Positions 46,199 through 57,435 of a stretch of 64,000 nt of DNA are shown here, in pieces. The notes beneath the pieces were generated by a model, which saw only the letters and a program-made list of their open reading frames with translations, ran no database searches and was not told the DNA's origin. The stretch lies in the NCBI GenBank assembly GCA_029255685.2, contig CM055311.2:21199703-21263702 (forward strand). Reading direction: 5' to 3'. The stretch is from Silene conica. Its lineage: Eukaryota > Streptophyta > Magnoliopsida > Caryophyllales > Caryophyllaceae. Numbering within the stretch: position 1 is the first letter of the stretch; each line of letters starts with the position of its first letter. A program made the translations under genes and the position numbers.

Positions 46199-46320
46199 AT
46201 CTCCCACTTTTCCGTACAAGGGTATGTGCAATGACGTTATCACACTACATGTGGAGGACACAAGCTCCAACAAACTCCCACTTGTCCGTACAAGTGTAGG
46301 TGCGATAACCGAATCTCATA
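46199..46320 (-). other. PPT of young Copia, with a duplicated PPT-LTR junction
   Basis: Minus-strand AAAAGTGGGAGAT (46199-46211) abuts the LTR. A second copy 74 bp inward (46267-46312) reads, on the minus strand, ACAAGTGGGAGTT then TGTTGGAGCTTGTGTCC, that is, a PPT followed by an LTR-like start. Confidence 0.85.
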
Positions 46321-47041
46321 TCCTTTTAAAATTTCTCCCACTCAATGTAAGACAATTTGCAAATCCGCATTCGCAAAGGTCGTATCTCACAAGCGATCTG
46401 TATCAAGAGTGGTTTCCCCGACTAGAGAGTAACTTAACTGATAAAACGAATCTGTACTCGAGCATGGCCATGCATTTCAGTTACTACTCCTCGAGTGGCC
46501 CTGAGAAATGATAAAATCCTGATAAGGGTTTGGATATTTCCCTCAACTCGAATCCTGCCGATATCGCCCAGCATGAAATAACCCAGAAAAAATCCTCTTG
46601 GCCCCTGTTACGGTGACCGTGGGAAAGAAACCAAAGTTACCCAAAATCTGTCTTAATCTCAAGAGACAGTTGAAGGTCAAAAGACTCGACTCTAAGGAAC
46701 ACTATGGAGGTCCTATCCACGACCAGGCACCCAATGTTATAAAACATTTAGGACTCCATAACGTTGTCACGGGGTGTCCTCCGAGATATCCGTATAACTC
46801 GCCTTTGTGATTGGTCAGTCATCCACGTGACTTATGGCTCGTTGAACCCACCATCAACCAACGTCACAAAATGATTACCTGAGTTATCAGCTCAAGTGGG
46901 TAATTAAGGACCAAAACGATGTAATGTTAATCAGTTTACTTTGTGGCGTTCAAAATTGGCGTACAATTCCACATGAAAAACAAAACATTTTATATCATAA
47001 CAATAAGGTTGAATAGAGTACACGAGAAAATGAATTATTAC
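46321..47041 (-). other. Conserved 3' non-coding region of young Copia
   Basis: No coding frame, but the sequence aligns with 1-770 of the left-edge Copia along most of its length, including the stretch at 46596-46860. Confidence 0.75.
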
Positions 47042-47189
47042 ATGAATTCATAAAAGAGTACTACAACTTAGGAACACATCTAATTCCCATGGAATGAATG
47101 TGTCCTTCATGCTTATCACGTGGTAATGCTTTAGTGAGAGGATCAGCTATGTTGTCATCCGTAGCGATCTTATCGATGAATATCTTCTT
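47042..47189 (-). pseudogene. Stranded C-terminal end of Copia polyprotein
   Basis: After the TAA that ends the main frame, the same frame continues KKIFIDKIATDDNIADPLTK to a stop near 47066. This is the last part of Copia RNase H. Roughly 65 residues normally found between TTESA and this segment are missing, and the deletion junction creates the stop. Confidence 0.75.
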
Positions 47190-50100
47190 TTACGCGGACT
47201 CAGTCGTAGAATCTGCTGTAACATTTTGTTTAGAACTTTTCCAGCTGACAGCAGCGCCATTAAGAGTAAAAACGAATCCAGACTGAGATTTCGAGTCATC
47301 TCGATCCGTTTGGAAGCTAGCATCTGCGTAACCCGTGGCGCAGAGCATCGAGTCGCCTCCGTAAGTCAATCCCCAATCTTTAGTCCTCCGTAGGTACTTA
47401 AGAATGTTTTTCACGGCCATCCAGTGTTGTTCACCTGGATGAGCTTGGAATCGACTTGTCATACTCAATGCATATGCAACGTCAGGACGTGTGCATATCA
47501 TGGCATACATGATCGATCTTATTGCCGAAGCATAAGGAATCCGACTCATGCGCTCTTTCTCTTCCAATGACTTAGCTTCTTGAGTTTTGCTCAAGTGAAG
47601 CCCAGGAGTCATAGGAAGGAACCCTTTCTTGGAGTTCGTCATGCTGAATCTCTCTAGAATCTTATCTATATAAGACTCCTGACTGAGAGACAACATCCGT
47701 CGTGATCTATCCCTGTAGATACGGATGCCCAAAATTCTTTGTGCCTCTCCCAGATCTTTCATCTGGAAATGGTTTTTCAACCATGCTTTAACCGAAGATA
47801 GGAGAGGTATGTCATTCCCAATCAAGAGTATGTCGTCGACATACAGTACTAGGAATACAATCTTGCTCCCACTCGACTTGATATAGAGACATGGTTCCTC
47901 GACTGATCGAATGAATCCATTCTCTTTTATCACTTGGTCGAAGCGATGATTCCAACTCCGCGATGCTTGCTTAAGTCCATAGATGGAACGCTTAAGCTTG
48001 CAAACTTTCTTAGGATGTGCTGGATCGATAAAACCCTCGGGTTGTACCATGTACAACTCTTCCTCCAAATAACCGTTTAAGAAGGCGGTTTTAACGTCCA
48101 TTTGCCATATTTCATAATCATGAAATGCGGCGATCGCTAAGATAATCCGAATGGAACGTAGCATGACTACGGGTGCAAAGATCTCATCATAGTGCAAGCC
48201 TGGCACTTGAGTGAAACCTTTAGCAACTAGTCTAGCCTTGTGGATATCTTGTTGTCCTTCCACGGCATGCTTTATCTTGTAAAGCCATTTGCATTGAAGG
48301 GGACGTACCTTTGCAGGTAGGTCCACAAGATCCCACACGTTGTTCTCATACATGGAGTCCATCTCGGATTGCATGGCTTCTAGCCATAGCTTTGAGTCAG
48401 AACTAGTCATGGCACCTTTATAGGTTGTGGGTTCATTACCCTCTAGGAGTAAGACGTCATCTGTATCATGTTCCTCGACCATACCAATGTATCTGTCCGG
48501 AGGAATAGAGACTCTTCCCGACCTCCTAGGTTCCTCAGGAATATCTACCGCAGCCTCGGTTGAAGGAACTGTTTCCTCCAATGGTTGCTCGGCAGTTGGT
48601 TCTTGAACCTCCGATAACTCGAAGGTTCTATTACTCGACTTGTTCTTGAGAAATTCTTTCTCTAAGAACGTCGCACTAGCCGCAACAAAAACACGTTGTT
48701 CGGTTGGCGAGTAGAAGTAATGACCAAAAGTTCCCTTTGGATAACCTATAAAGTATGTCTTGACCGATCGCGGGCCGAGCTTATCCTCGTGTCTCCACTT
48801 GACATAAGCCTCGCAGCCCCAAACCCGAATAAAGGACAAGTTGGGGACCGTTCCCTTCCATAATTCGTATGGAGACTTGTCAACAGCTTTAGACGGACTT
48901 CGGTTAAGAATTAGAGCGGCCGACAAAAGAGCATAGCCCCACAATGATTCAGGCACCACGGTGTGACTCATCATGGATCGAACCATATCAAGTAAAGTTC
49001 GATTTCTCCGTTCGGACACACCATTTAATTGTGGTGTTCCAGGTGGAATCAACTGTAGCACGATCCCACAGTCTTTTAGGTGTTGATCAAACTCGCGTGA
49101 AAGATACTCACCACCACGATCCGAGCGTAGTGCTTTAATCTTTCTACCCAGCTGGTTCTGTACCCGATTCTGGTATTCTTTGAACTTGTCAAAGGATTCA
49201 CTTTTATGTTTCATCAAGTAGACATAGCCATATCTACTCAAATCATCCGTGAAAGTGATGAAATACCTATAGCCTTCTCGTGCGTTGATCGACATAGGGC
49301 CACATACGTCCGTATGTATGAGTCCTAATAGGTCGGCAGTGCGCATTCCAACACCTTTGAAGGAAATACGAGTCATTTTGCCGATGAGACATGATTCACA
49401 CGTGCCATATGATTCGAAATCAAAGGGCGAAATAGCTCCATTCTGTATGAGCTGTTTTACGCGTTTCTCATTTATGTGTCCCATACGACAATGCCATAGG
49501 TAAGTTTGATCTTTGTCACCTACCTTTATTCTTTTATTATTCACATGTAATATCTCGGTGGTTTGATCTAAAACATAAATTCCATTCATGGAAACTGCCT
49601 TGCCATAAATCATATTGTGTAAGGAGAAAATACAGCTATTATTCTCTATTACAAATGAAAAGCCGAGTTTGTCAAGTGCAGAAACTGAAATAATGTTTTT
49701 GGACAAACTAGGAACATAATAACAGTTATATAAAAATAACTCGAATCCACTTGGAAGCTGGATTACGTATGTTCCCTTCGAGACTGCAGCCACACGTGCT
49801 CCATTCCCGACACGCAGGTCCACCTCACCCTTGATTAGGGGTTCTTGGTTTCGGAGGCCCTGCACATGATTACATAGATGAGAACCACAACCAGTATCAA
49901 GTACCCAAGTTCCGCAACTTGCATGGTTAATCTCAATCATGTGAATAAAAGAAGAAGAAGACATACCAACAGGAGTAACACGGCCTGCTTTAATGTCCTC
50001 GCGATACACGGGGCATGAGCGCCTCCAATGCCCAGTCTTGTGGCAATGGTGACATTCCATGCTTGTATCCTTGCTCTTTGTCTTGCCTTGTGAGTTACTC

Positions 50101-50888
50101 GACTCACCAGGCCCACTCTTAGCAAATCCTGGTTTCTTGAACCTGGGCCTACCTACCGCTAGGTCGCCCTGAGCTTTAGCCTTCCCTTTACCTTTTCCCT
50201 TACTTGAGATCATGAGAACATCCTGCTTTAGACTCCCACTCAACTTTAGATCCTTCTCAGTCTGTACGAGAAGGGAGTGGAGCTCATGGGGAGTCTTCTT
50301 CATGTCGTTCATGTAGTAGTTGGCCCTAAAGAGGGCGAACCCATCATGAAGCGAATGAAGCATGCGATCAACGATGATGTTCTCACTGATCTTGCAGTTT
50401 AGGGTCTCCAGTTTCTCGATATTCTCAATCATGTTGAGAATATGTGGGCTAACAGCTTGGCCCTTCTGGAGTTTCGCCTCAAAGAAGCGACAGGTATGCT
50501 CATAAGAAACGATTCTCGGAGCCTTGGAGAATTCGTTAGTGAGCGTGGTGAAAATCTTGTTTGCACCATGGGTTATGAAGCGTCTTTGCAAATTAGATTC
50601 CATTGCATAGATGAGTACGTTCTTTATCGCACCCGCTTCCATGACGAAGTCGCTATGAGCGCGAACATCGTTGGCTCTAGCTCCAGTTCCTGGGTGTGCC
50701 AGAATGGGCTCAGTTAAAAACTTAAGCTTTCCGTCAGCAATGGCAGCATTCCGTAGTGCTGCCTCCCAGTCAGAGAAGTTTGACCCATCATTTCTCAGTC
50801 TAGTTGACTGATTCATGGAGTCCATGAAGGCTTTTAGCCAGGATTCACGTGCTAGCTTGGCACTTGGCATTGGGTCTTCACCAGCCAT
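47190..50888 (-). CDS. Copia Gag-Pol polyprotein, RNase H truncated
   Basis: 1232 codons, one frame. Gag domain about residues 20-225, basic GKGKGKAKA at 231-239, zinc knuckle C279-C282-H287-C292, protease DTG at 331-333, integrase zinc motif H466, H471, C497, C500, integrase triad D527, D590, E626 (35-residue spacing), RT about 850-1090 with D931 and YVDD at 1016-1019, RNase H from YADAS (1187-1191) to STTESA. The third RNase H carboxylate region (CDN) and the rest are deleted. Order PR-INT-RT-RH is diagnostic of Copia. The start is the only Met ahead of the gag domain, 1.65 kb from the PBS. Confidence 0.95.
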   Translation of the reverse strand: MAGEDPMPSAKLARESWLKAFMDSMNQSTRLRNDGSNFSDWEAALRNAAIADGKLKFLTEPILAHPGTGARANDVRAHSDFVMEAGAIKNVLIYAMESNLQRRFITHGANKIFTTLTNEFSKAPRIVSYEHTCRFFEAKLQKGQAVSPHILNMIENIEKLETLNCKISENIIVDRMLHSLHDGFALFRANYYMNDMKKTPHELHSLLVQTEKDLKLSGSLKQDVLMISSKGKGKGKAKAQGDLAVGRPRFKKPGFAKSGPGESSNSQGKTKSKDTSMECHHCHKTGHWRRSCPVYREDIKAGRVTPVGMSSSSFIHMIEINHASCGTWVLDTGCGSHLCNHVQGLRNQEPLIKGEVDLRVGNGARVAAVSKGTYVIQLPSGFELFLYNCYYVPSLSKNIISVSALDKLGFSFVIENNSCIFSLHNMIYGKAVSMNGIYVLDQTTEILHVNNKRIKVGDKDQTYLWHCRMGHINEKRVKQLIQNGAISPFDFESYGTCESCLIGKMTRISFKGVGMRTADLLGLIHTDVCGPMSINAREGYRYFITFTDDLSRYGYVYLMKHKSESFDKFKEYQNRVQNQLGRKIKALRSDRGGEYLSREFDQHLKDCGIVLQLIPPGTPQLNGVSERRNRTLLDMVRSMMSHTVVPESLWGYALLSAALILNRSPSKAVDKSPYELWKGTVPNLSFIRVWGCEAYVKWRHEDKLGPRSVKTYFIGYPKGTFGHYFYSPTEQRVFVAASATFLEKEFLKNKSSNRTFELSEVQEPTAEQPLEETVPSTEAAVDIPEEPRRSGRVSIPPDRYIGMVEEHDTDDVLLLEGNEPTTYKGAMTSSDSKLWLEAMQSEMDSMYENNVWDLVDLPAKVRPLQCKWLYKIKHAVEGQQDIHKARLVAKGFTQVPGLHYDEIFAPVVMLRSIRIILAIAAFHDYEIWQMDVKTAFLNGYLEEELYMVQPEGFIDPAHPKKVCKLKRSIYGLKQASRSWNHRFDQVIKENGFIRSVEEPCLYIKSSGSKIVFLVLYVDDILLIGNDIPLLSSVKAWLKNHFQMKDLGEAQRILGIRIYRDRSRRMLSLSQESYIDKILERFSMTNSKKGFLPMTPGLHLSKTQEAKSLEEKERMSRIPYASAIRSIMYAMICTRPDVAYALSMTSRFQAHPGEQHWMAVKNILKYLRRTKDWGLTYGGDSMLCATGYADASFQTDRDDSKSQSGFVFTLNGAAVSWKSSKQNVTADSTTESA

Positions 50889-52303
50889 TTTAGTTTTACA
50901 GCAGTTTTAATGAACGTGTTCTACACTGAAAGAAGATAAAACAAAACCATATAAGCAACTTATTGTTGTGATTTAAGTCTATATTAAATTGAATTTAAAC
51001 TCGTAGACTCATGCATTTATATAATTGATCTCCCTCAAGAATTATATAAACGATCCCAAGACTCAATTTCCGTATATTCATAAGCCCACAGTTTGGCTAA
51101 TTCCAATCGTTGGAACTCTTGGTCGATAGATTTCCGTAAATCCTATCTATTAGTCCATCTCAGTCACTGGAATATTATCGAGTGACCATGATGTTGAGAT
51201 AAAATAAATCATCTGTTCCCACTTACCCGACGTAGAAGGGGTCATATTATGCCTACCGACGAAGAAGGGATTCATGGGAGGCTGATTTATAAAGACTAAT
51301 CTCAATTTTTGGTTATACGAGGAAGACCCCATCAACTCTTATTTATCCATATTTAAGTGAACTAAAAACTAGCATTTGCGTGAATGAATTAAATAAAGTG
51401 ATGGCTTTTAAATTGACATGTGACATCTGTATTGTCACAGAAAACTAACGCGTGACCTCTACATGAGTCAGTTTTCAGGCATGATATAGGTGGTTTGGTT
51501 TTTAGGCGGAATATGATGCAAGCTATTATCGATGAAAGCGTAAAGATAAATGCAATAAACGTAAATAAAAGTCCTAGTGTGGCCTATCCTACCAAAATAA
51601 ACATAAAACAACTTGGAATCCACCGTTGGACCCTAGAAGCTTGTCTTGATGTTCTATCTTGGTCCTTGCAGCGGGAGTGAGCATCCGGTCTCCGTCTTGT
51701 CTTTGGTCTTCACAAAATTACTAATTTAAATTACAAAAGTAATCCTAGATACATTCTAATTTAAATACAAAAGTAATTACATGGCAAAAACCCAAAACGG
51801 AGATTCAAGATCTCAAAATTACAAGCAAGATCGTGTCCCTTCATTACGGTGACACAATCTTCTAAGGCCACACTAAGTTACAACCGTTTGCAAAAATTAA
51901 ATACGTTATTGAAAGCATTCAAGGCATTCACAAGACGATAAATAAAATGCATCAACTAAAAACAAATTATACATGACATAATACTGTTATTATGATTAAT
52001 AAATTTATACCAAACCACCTTTTAAGATTAAAATTAAGTGACTATACCGTTTTAATCACCAATTTTAACAAACATATAATCCATTATTTTAAACTGTTTT
52101 AAAACAATATGTATCAAACGAGGGTGAACCGTTTCACTAAATAATACACTATTTCCGTATATAGTATATTATTTTAAGCCATGTGAAAATAAAACATGTT
52201 ATTTTCGAAAATAAAAAAAAAACGAGTCTGTTACAGGGGTGGTCTACCGACCGAAAAAACAGGTCTACCGACCACCTGACGAAAAAAAAAAATTTTTTTT
52301 TTT

Positions 52304-52340
<37 letters not shown>

Positions 52341-52542
52341 CAGAATGGTCGACCGACCACAAAACACGAAACCGAGTTTCTGAACACGATTTCTCACAAA
52401 AGATAAACTGTCGAAACAGAAAAATACGCAGGAGGCGGTCGACCGACCGCAACGGGGAGTCGATCGACCGACTTAGCGGCAGAAGACGATTTTTCAGGTT
52501 TTAAAACTTACGAAAAACACAAAGGTAAAATTTTCATGGCCT
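50889..52542 (-). other. Leader of young Copia with GTCGACCGAC palindromes
   Basis: 1.65 kb non-coding. Near the PBS it contains a run of A then T (52281-52338) and several short palindromes with core TCGACCGA or CTACCGACC and different pairing arms: GCGGTC with GACCGC (52436-52450), AGTCG with CGACT (52457-52472), and related copies at 52240-52280 and 52345-52362. No upstream frame of note. Confidence 0.75.
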
Positions 52543-52555
52543 GGCTCTGATACCA
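52543..52555 (-). other. Primer binding site of young Copia
   Basis: Minus-strand TGGTATCAGAGCC, complementary to initiator tRNA-Met, two bases from the 5' LTR. Confidence 0.93.
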
Positions 52556-52557
52556 CT

Positions 52558-53557
52558 TGTGGGGAATAAAGCATGTATTCGCCCCAAACTTGCAGGATTA
52601 TAATGAAACATACAATTGTGTTTATAGTCATAAGATTAAAAGGATAAGAAAAGAAGTACAACCTTTGGTCCTTGTGCGAAAGGCCTAAGAACAGGAATTA
52701 ACACAAATTCCCTCCTATAACTTGCACCCAAGACTTAGAATGAGACGTGGCCGCGTGTGCTAGAAATCCTCTCCAACTGCCTTGCAATATTGGGAGAGCT
52801 ATTTAGGTTTTAGATGTGAGATCTGAGGTTTTGGGAGAAGAAAACTCTCAAAACCCTAATTTTTCCTTGAGATTTGTTTAAACAGTGAAACAAGAGTCAC
52901 TGACATAAGGAGAGTCCTCCTCCTTATGTAGTTGTTTTGGCCGAAAATTCTAATAGGGTAGGAGTGGGCTTTCCACTCTTACCTTATTCTAATTCGTGAT
53001 TCGACCCATTTAGCTATAAGTTATTCGCGGGATTTTAATTATAAATCGTAACATGTTATCAGATATTAATACAGTCGATATATTAATAATGGTCTGACAA
53101 AATACGATATTGTATAATTACCCAAATTAATATAACTGTTTATATTAATACGCGAATACAATATTTAATTAAATATATAACCGTTTATATTTAATTTACG
53201 AATTAATCATGTAATCCGTATTAGCTAAAATTATTTAATCCGTATTAAATAATCATCTCAACATCTTATTGACTAATTTAATAGTCAATACCTCTGACTA
53301 ACTGTTTAGTCGTATCCGGCATAAATGTGACTGTATTTTCATACCTTCACATCTCTCAAACGTGTCCTATAGGTGTGACGTATAGGGACCAGTTGATCAC
53401 CGCCATCCGTATGACAATAACGTCAAACTTATCTAGCAAGCCAACCGTTATTGATAAACGTGGATCAACTGGTAATAATACAAAAGTATGCCCTTGTGAT
53501 CCTTAAAGAGATTTAATAAGTCATTGTACTTAATTGTCAAGGACACCAGCCCCAACA
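52558..53557 (-). repeat. 5' LTR of young Copia
   Basis: 1000 bp, practically identical to 45199-46198. Confidence 0.97.
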
Positions 53558-54214
53558 TCCTAAACACAAGAAACTCAACAAAATCACAACAAGCATTCTA
53601 CTTTAACAATTTAGGTCGAGGTACTCATAATAGTCACCTTTTTGCGGTTTAAGCTCCAAAGTCTTCTTCAATAACGTAGGAGTCGACCTCGGGATCCTCT
53701 AATCCAACTCCTACAACAACAAAAATGGAAATTAAGAGCTAGAAACGGAATTGGGTCAAAACAGCCCATTTTTCAAAATCAATAAAGCTGAAATTGAAAG
53801 AGATAGAAAGATTGCAAATCTCGAGAGGATTCCGAAAATATAAAATTTACGTTAATACGAGTTCGGGAAGGGGTCGAGATTATCGTTTTAAGCTTGAAGA
53901 AATGATGAACAATGGAGTTTTCTTTTTGACAGTGGAATGAAATGTGAAATGCATATGTCGATCAAGAGGAGGGTTTACGTAGGGTTTAGTTGTCCTTTTT
54001 GCTTTTACTTGAGTCGGGTTTTAATTATTTGTGATACGGACTCAAGTCGGGAAATGAAATGCCAAGTGAACATCTTAAGAATTAAATATTCTTAAGACGG
54101 AACTTAACAGAAAAACATAAAATAAGATTTACGATTTATTAATAAAATAATATTATATTCCGGAAAATACTTTAAAATCATTAAAATATTATTTACGAAA
54201 ATACGGGATGTTAC

Positions 54215-54510
54215 AATCACCCCAACTTTCAAAAAGTTACTATCTCGGAACTTGAACGAAGATAAATCTAACTAAGCTATACCTCAATCGAAAAGAGAAG
54301 GATGCGAAGGGCGCATCGAAACCTCTGTCTCCCAAGTCTGCTCCTCAACGTCGCCACAACGCCATAGGGTCTTCACCAGGGGCACCACCTTGCTCCTCAG
54401 CTTCCGGTCCTGACGATCCAAAATCTTCATTGGACGCTCTTCAAACGCAAGGTTCGGCTCTAGGTTGTCGATATCTCTCTGAAGCACGTGACTAGGGTCA
54501 CTGACGTACT
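54215..54510 (-). pseudogene. Element G integrase C-terminus and PPT (left of insertion H)
   Basis: Minus-strand frame YVSDPSHVLQRDIDNLEPN through RPMKILDRQDRKL to TWETEVSMRPSHPSLFD and TGA at about 54286-54284: the chromodomain-like tail of a Ty3 integrase, followed by the PPT region and the LTR. The frame is cut by element H at codon Tyr (GTACT duplicated). The other half is at 63728. Confidence 0.88.
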
Positions 54511-57435
54511 TGTAAAACCCCTCGCGAAAGCGGAAATAGAAAACATACAAAGTACTAAAAATGCAGCATAATTAAAACTTTTTAACAAACTAAACATGCG
54601 AGGTGCTTTAACAATTTAAACATGCAAAAGATAAAAACAAAAATAAGTATATAAGTACTATAAAAAAGCAGCCCGGGATAGCATATCCCTATAGGCACAA
54701 AATACTGAAACCATAAAACTAAGGTCTAGCTAACGATTGGGTACAAATCATGACGATGAAGGATCATCGCTCGCTAGCCTCAATGTAACCCCCTGCAAAC
54801 AGCCTCATGTACCTACACACACACAACATGTGCGCCACAGTCAGTGGGGAGTGACTAGAGTTCTCATAGCCACCTAATGTCATACAACACCGAACATATA
54901 AACAATCAACATACTCCAACATATATATAACATGTGAAGCATATAAATCACAACATCTCAAACTCCTATCATCATGCAAATACTATGCAAAGGCTCCTAA
55001 CGAACTGCAGAAACTATTTGGAAGGAGAGCCGGTTTTCCTTCCGGTTGCCCGGCCGGGGGGTCTTTCAGTCCAAACCATTTACGAAACCAATTAAAGAGT
55101 CATCCAATTCCTTTGATGAACAATACTATAAACAAAACTCTATACTCATCAATATCGACAACTACATCTGACACTGTACCTTATCTAGGCAAGCAGATGA
55201 AATTCAGCAAGTATAAAGGTTCAGCGGTCAACTTAAGACATAACCTAGATACTACTTCACTTCCACAAACAAGGACTCAGAGGCCAACTTAAGGCATAGA
55301 CCTTGATAACAAATATTCAACAAGTATAAAGGTTCAGAGGCGACATCTTAACGCATAACCTAGATACCAAACATTCCACAATATCAAACCATGACCCCAA
55401 ACCCAGGCATGGAAGGATACAAATACACACTACATGGGAAAACTCATATGACGACTCCATTATACAACAACAGCATGTCTACTTAGCCTCAGCAAATACA
55501 ATCCCCCGGTAGGACGATGGAAACGATATACAGTCCTAGTCTAAATCTGGCCACACTCTCGAGGTATAATCCTTCCTCGATTCGACAAGTATCCCCAAAC
55601 CTAAGATACTCCCAACTCAGAGCAGACTATCTGAAACCAGATTTTCGAGGTATAATCCTTCCTCAATCGTACCAAGACATAATACAATCTTGGTGAGACA
55701 AAAGTCATATAACAGCTCATAGTATACATCCACATGCATAAATACACCTCAAAATACAAAGGCATACTAAAACTATGACCTAATCCAAATCACAGTTCCA
55801 CAACAACAACCCTCAAAATACAAAGGTGTACTAAAACTGTGACCTAATCCAAATCACAGTTCCACAATAACAATTCATACCAAAACTGTGACCTAATCCA
55901 AATCACAGTTCTACAACTCCATTTCTGAAACTTACTCAATTCTTAACCAACTTACAAGCGATGAATATTCAAACCAACACTTAATTGACCCCGGGAATTA
56001 AGCCGAGGGAGAGCCGGTTTCCCTTTCGGTTGCACGGCCGGGGGGTCTCTATCCTCACTCTATTCCTGAACCCAATATAGTGCCGCCCGAGCTTCGGGGA
56101 CTCCAAACATGCATACAAAGCATACGGAAAAAGAATCAATGTAATCCGACTTGAAAATCGAAAGTTATGAAGCAAACAATACAATCAGGGGCTCTCTGCC
56201 GGTTGGCCACAAGCGGCCGGTCAACCGGCTGAGAGTCTTTTACTCTCCAGCCGACAACCTACAAAAAAAACATAAAAGGCCTCCCAGCCGGTCGGCCGCT
56301 GCCGGTCCACCGGTTGGGGACCTCTTCTTCCTTTCTCACAAACAACACACAAACACAATAATTGGGACTCCCAGCCGGCCGGCCGGCTGCCGGTCCACCG
56401 GCTGGGGACCCTTTCCCAAAATTTTTGAAAATCAAAACAATGCGATGAGGGACTCTGAGCCGGCTGGTTGGCCGCCGGTCGGTCGACCGGCTCAGAGCCT
56501 CTGATCGCGCATTCGCAAATTTCGCCATTTCCAATCCGTTCAATACTTCACCAATTCGTCTTAAACATGATTTTACGCAACAACACCCCATTTCCCACAT
56601 GTATATGACATCAATTAAACATAAGAACATGTATACAAACACCCAATCCAAGAGTAGATAATAAATCCCAAATTAACTGGTCCTAACATGTATACTCCTA
56701 AATTCACTTTCTCATCCAATTCTTCCTCAAATCTTCACCAAAATCAGTTTATATAACATCATCAGAACATTAAGAACTCAAGACTCAACTAACATTCATC
56801 AAACACAACCAATATCACATAAAGTGCTAATTTAGACAAAAGGCCGAGTTTCTCATTATCGTCACCTTTACTCCGCGAGTTCACCGGGTTCTTCTTCAAT
56901 GATCACGAGCTCTTCCTCCGGGTTACTACAAGCACCACCTAAAAGCAGAAAAACACCCTTTAGGAGGCTAATTTTGTGATTAGGGCAAAACAGTCCCGAA
57001 ATGAAGTTTCACGAAACTGAAAATGAAAGTGATAGAAAGATCATAAATCTCGCGAGGATTCCGAATATGTAACTTTTACCTCGATACGAGTTCGGGAAGG
57101 CCTTGAGATTATATTTTGAAGTTTCTTAAAGAAGGAGAGAAATGGAGAGTTGAGACATTGTGTTTGTGTTTTAGGGTAAAATGAAATGTCGATGGATGAA
57201 GGAGGAGGGTTGTCCTTTTTAGTTAAAGAGTCGGGTTTGCTTACTTAAGTAAAACGGAAATGTGAGACGGGTTGATATTAAATAAATAAGGCATCTCAAG
57301 ATTAAATGATTTTTAAGATGAAACTTAACGGAAATCTTAAAAATATAAATTACGATTATTATTAAATTATTATTAAATTCCGGAAATTACTTTATTTTAA
57401 TAAAATAATCCTTTACGAAAATACGGGATGTTACA
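54511..57435 (-). repeat. 3' LTR of element H
   Basis: 2925 bp, TGTAAAACCCCTCG...GGGATGTTACA. Hairpin array 55160-55910, brackets at about 55021-55065 and 56007-56050, GC palindromes at about 56188, 56280, 56366 and 56451. It carries one more hairpin unit than its sister. Confidence 0.94.
55160..55910 (-). repeat. Hairpin array in 3' LTR of H
   Basis: Paired arms include TAGGAC 55510-55515 with GTCCTA 55533-55538; TCGAGG 55559-55564 with CCTCGA 55575-55580; AACTGTGA 55835-55842 with TCACAGTT 55854-55861; AACTGTGA 55884-55891 with TCACAGTT 55903-55910. Loops are less uniform than in B or F, but the first units (55220-55370) share AGAGGCCAACTTAAGGCATA-like loops with F. Confidence 0.82.

Larger units (their letters stand above)
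45199..53557 (-). mobile_element. Young complete-length Copia element
   Basis: 8359 bp, minus strand, flanked by TCCTA (45194-45198 and 53558-53562). Both LTRs are exactly 1000 bp and differ, by eye, at only two positions. PBS, 1.65-kb leader, one long polyprotein frame, 3' region and PPT are all present. Part of RNase H is deleted, so it is probably not autonomous despite its youth. Confidence 0.97.
44233..54214 (-). repeat. 3' LTR of element G, truncated, carrying nested Copia
   Basis: 44233-45198 and 53563-54214 are the two parts. The left end starts inside a stem-loop unit homologous to 38268 in B, so about the first 1.1 kb of the LTR is gone. Bracket motif at about 44399-44445. Instead of CCGG palindromes it has GC hairpins such as ACCGCAG with CTGCGGT (44824-44860) and GAATGCCG with CGGTATTC (44860-44882). 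Ends CGGGATGTTACA at 54214. Confidence 0.85.

Noticed and set aside
52281..52338. Poly-A tail of a LINE or SINE insertion
   Set aside because: The A-run and T-run lie inside the Copia leader without target duplication or LINE/SINE sequence; treated as low complexity.
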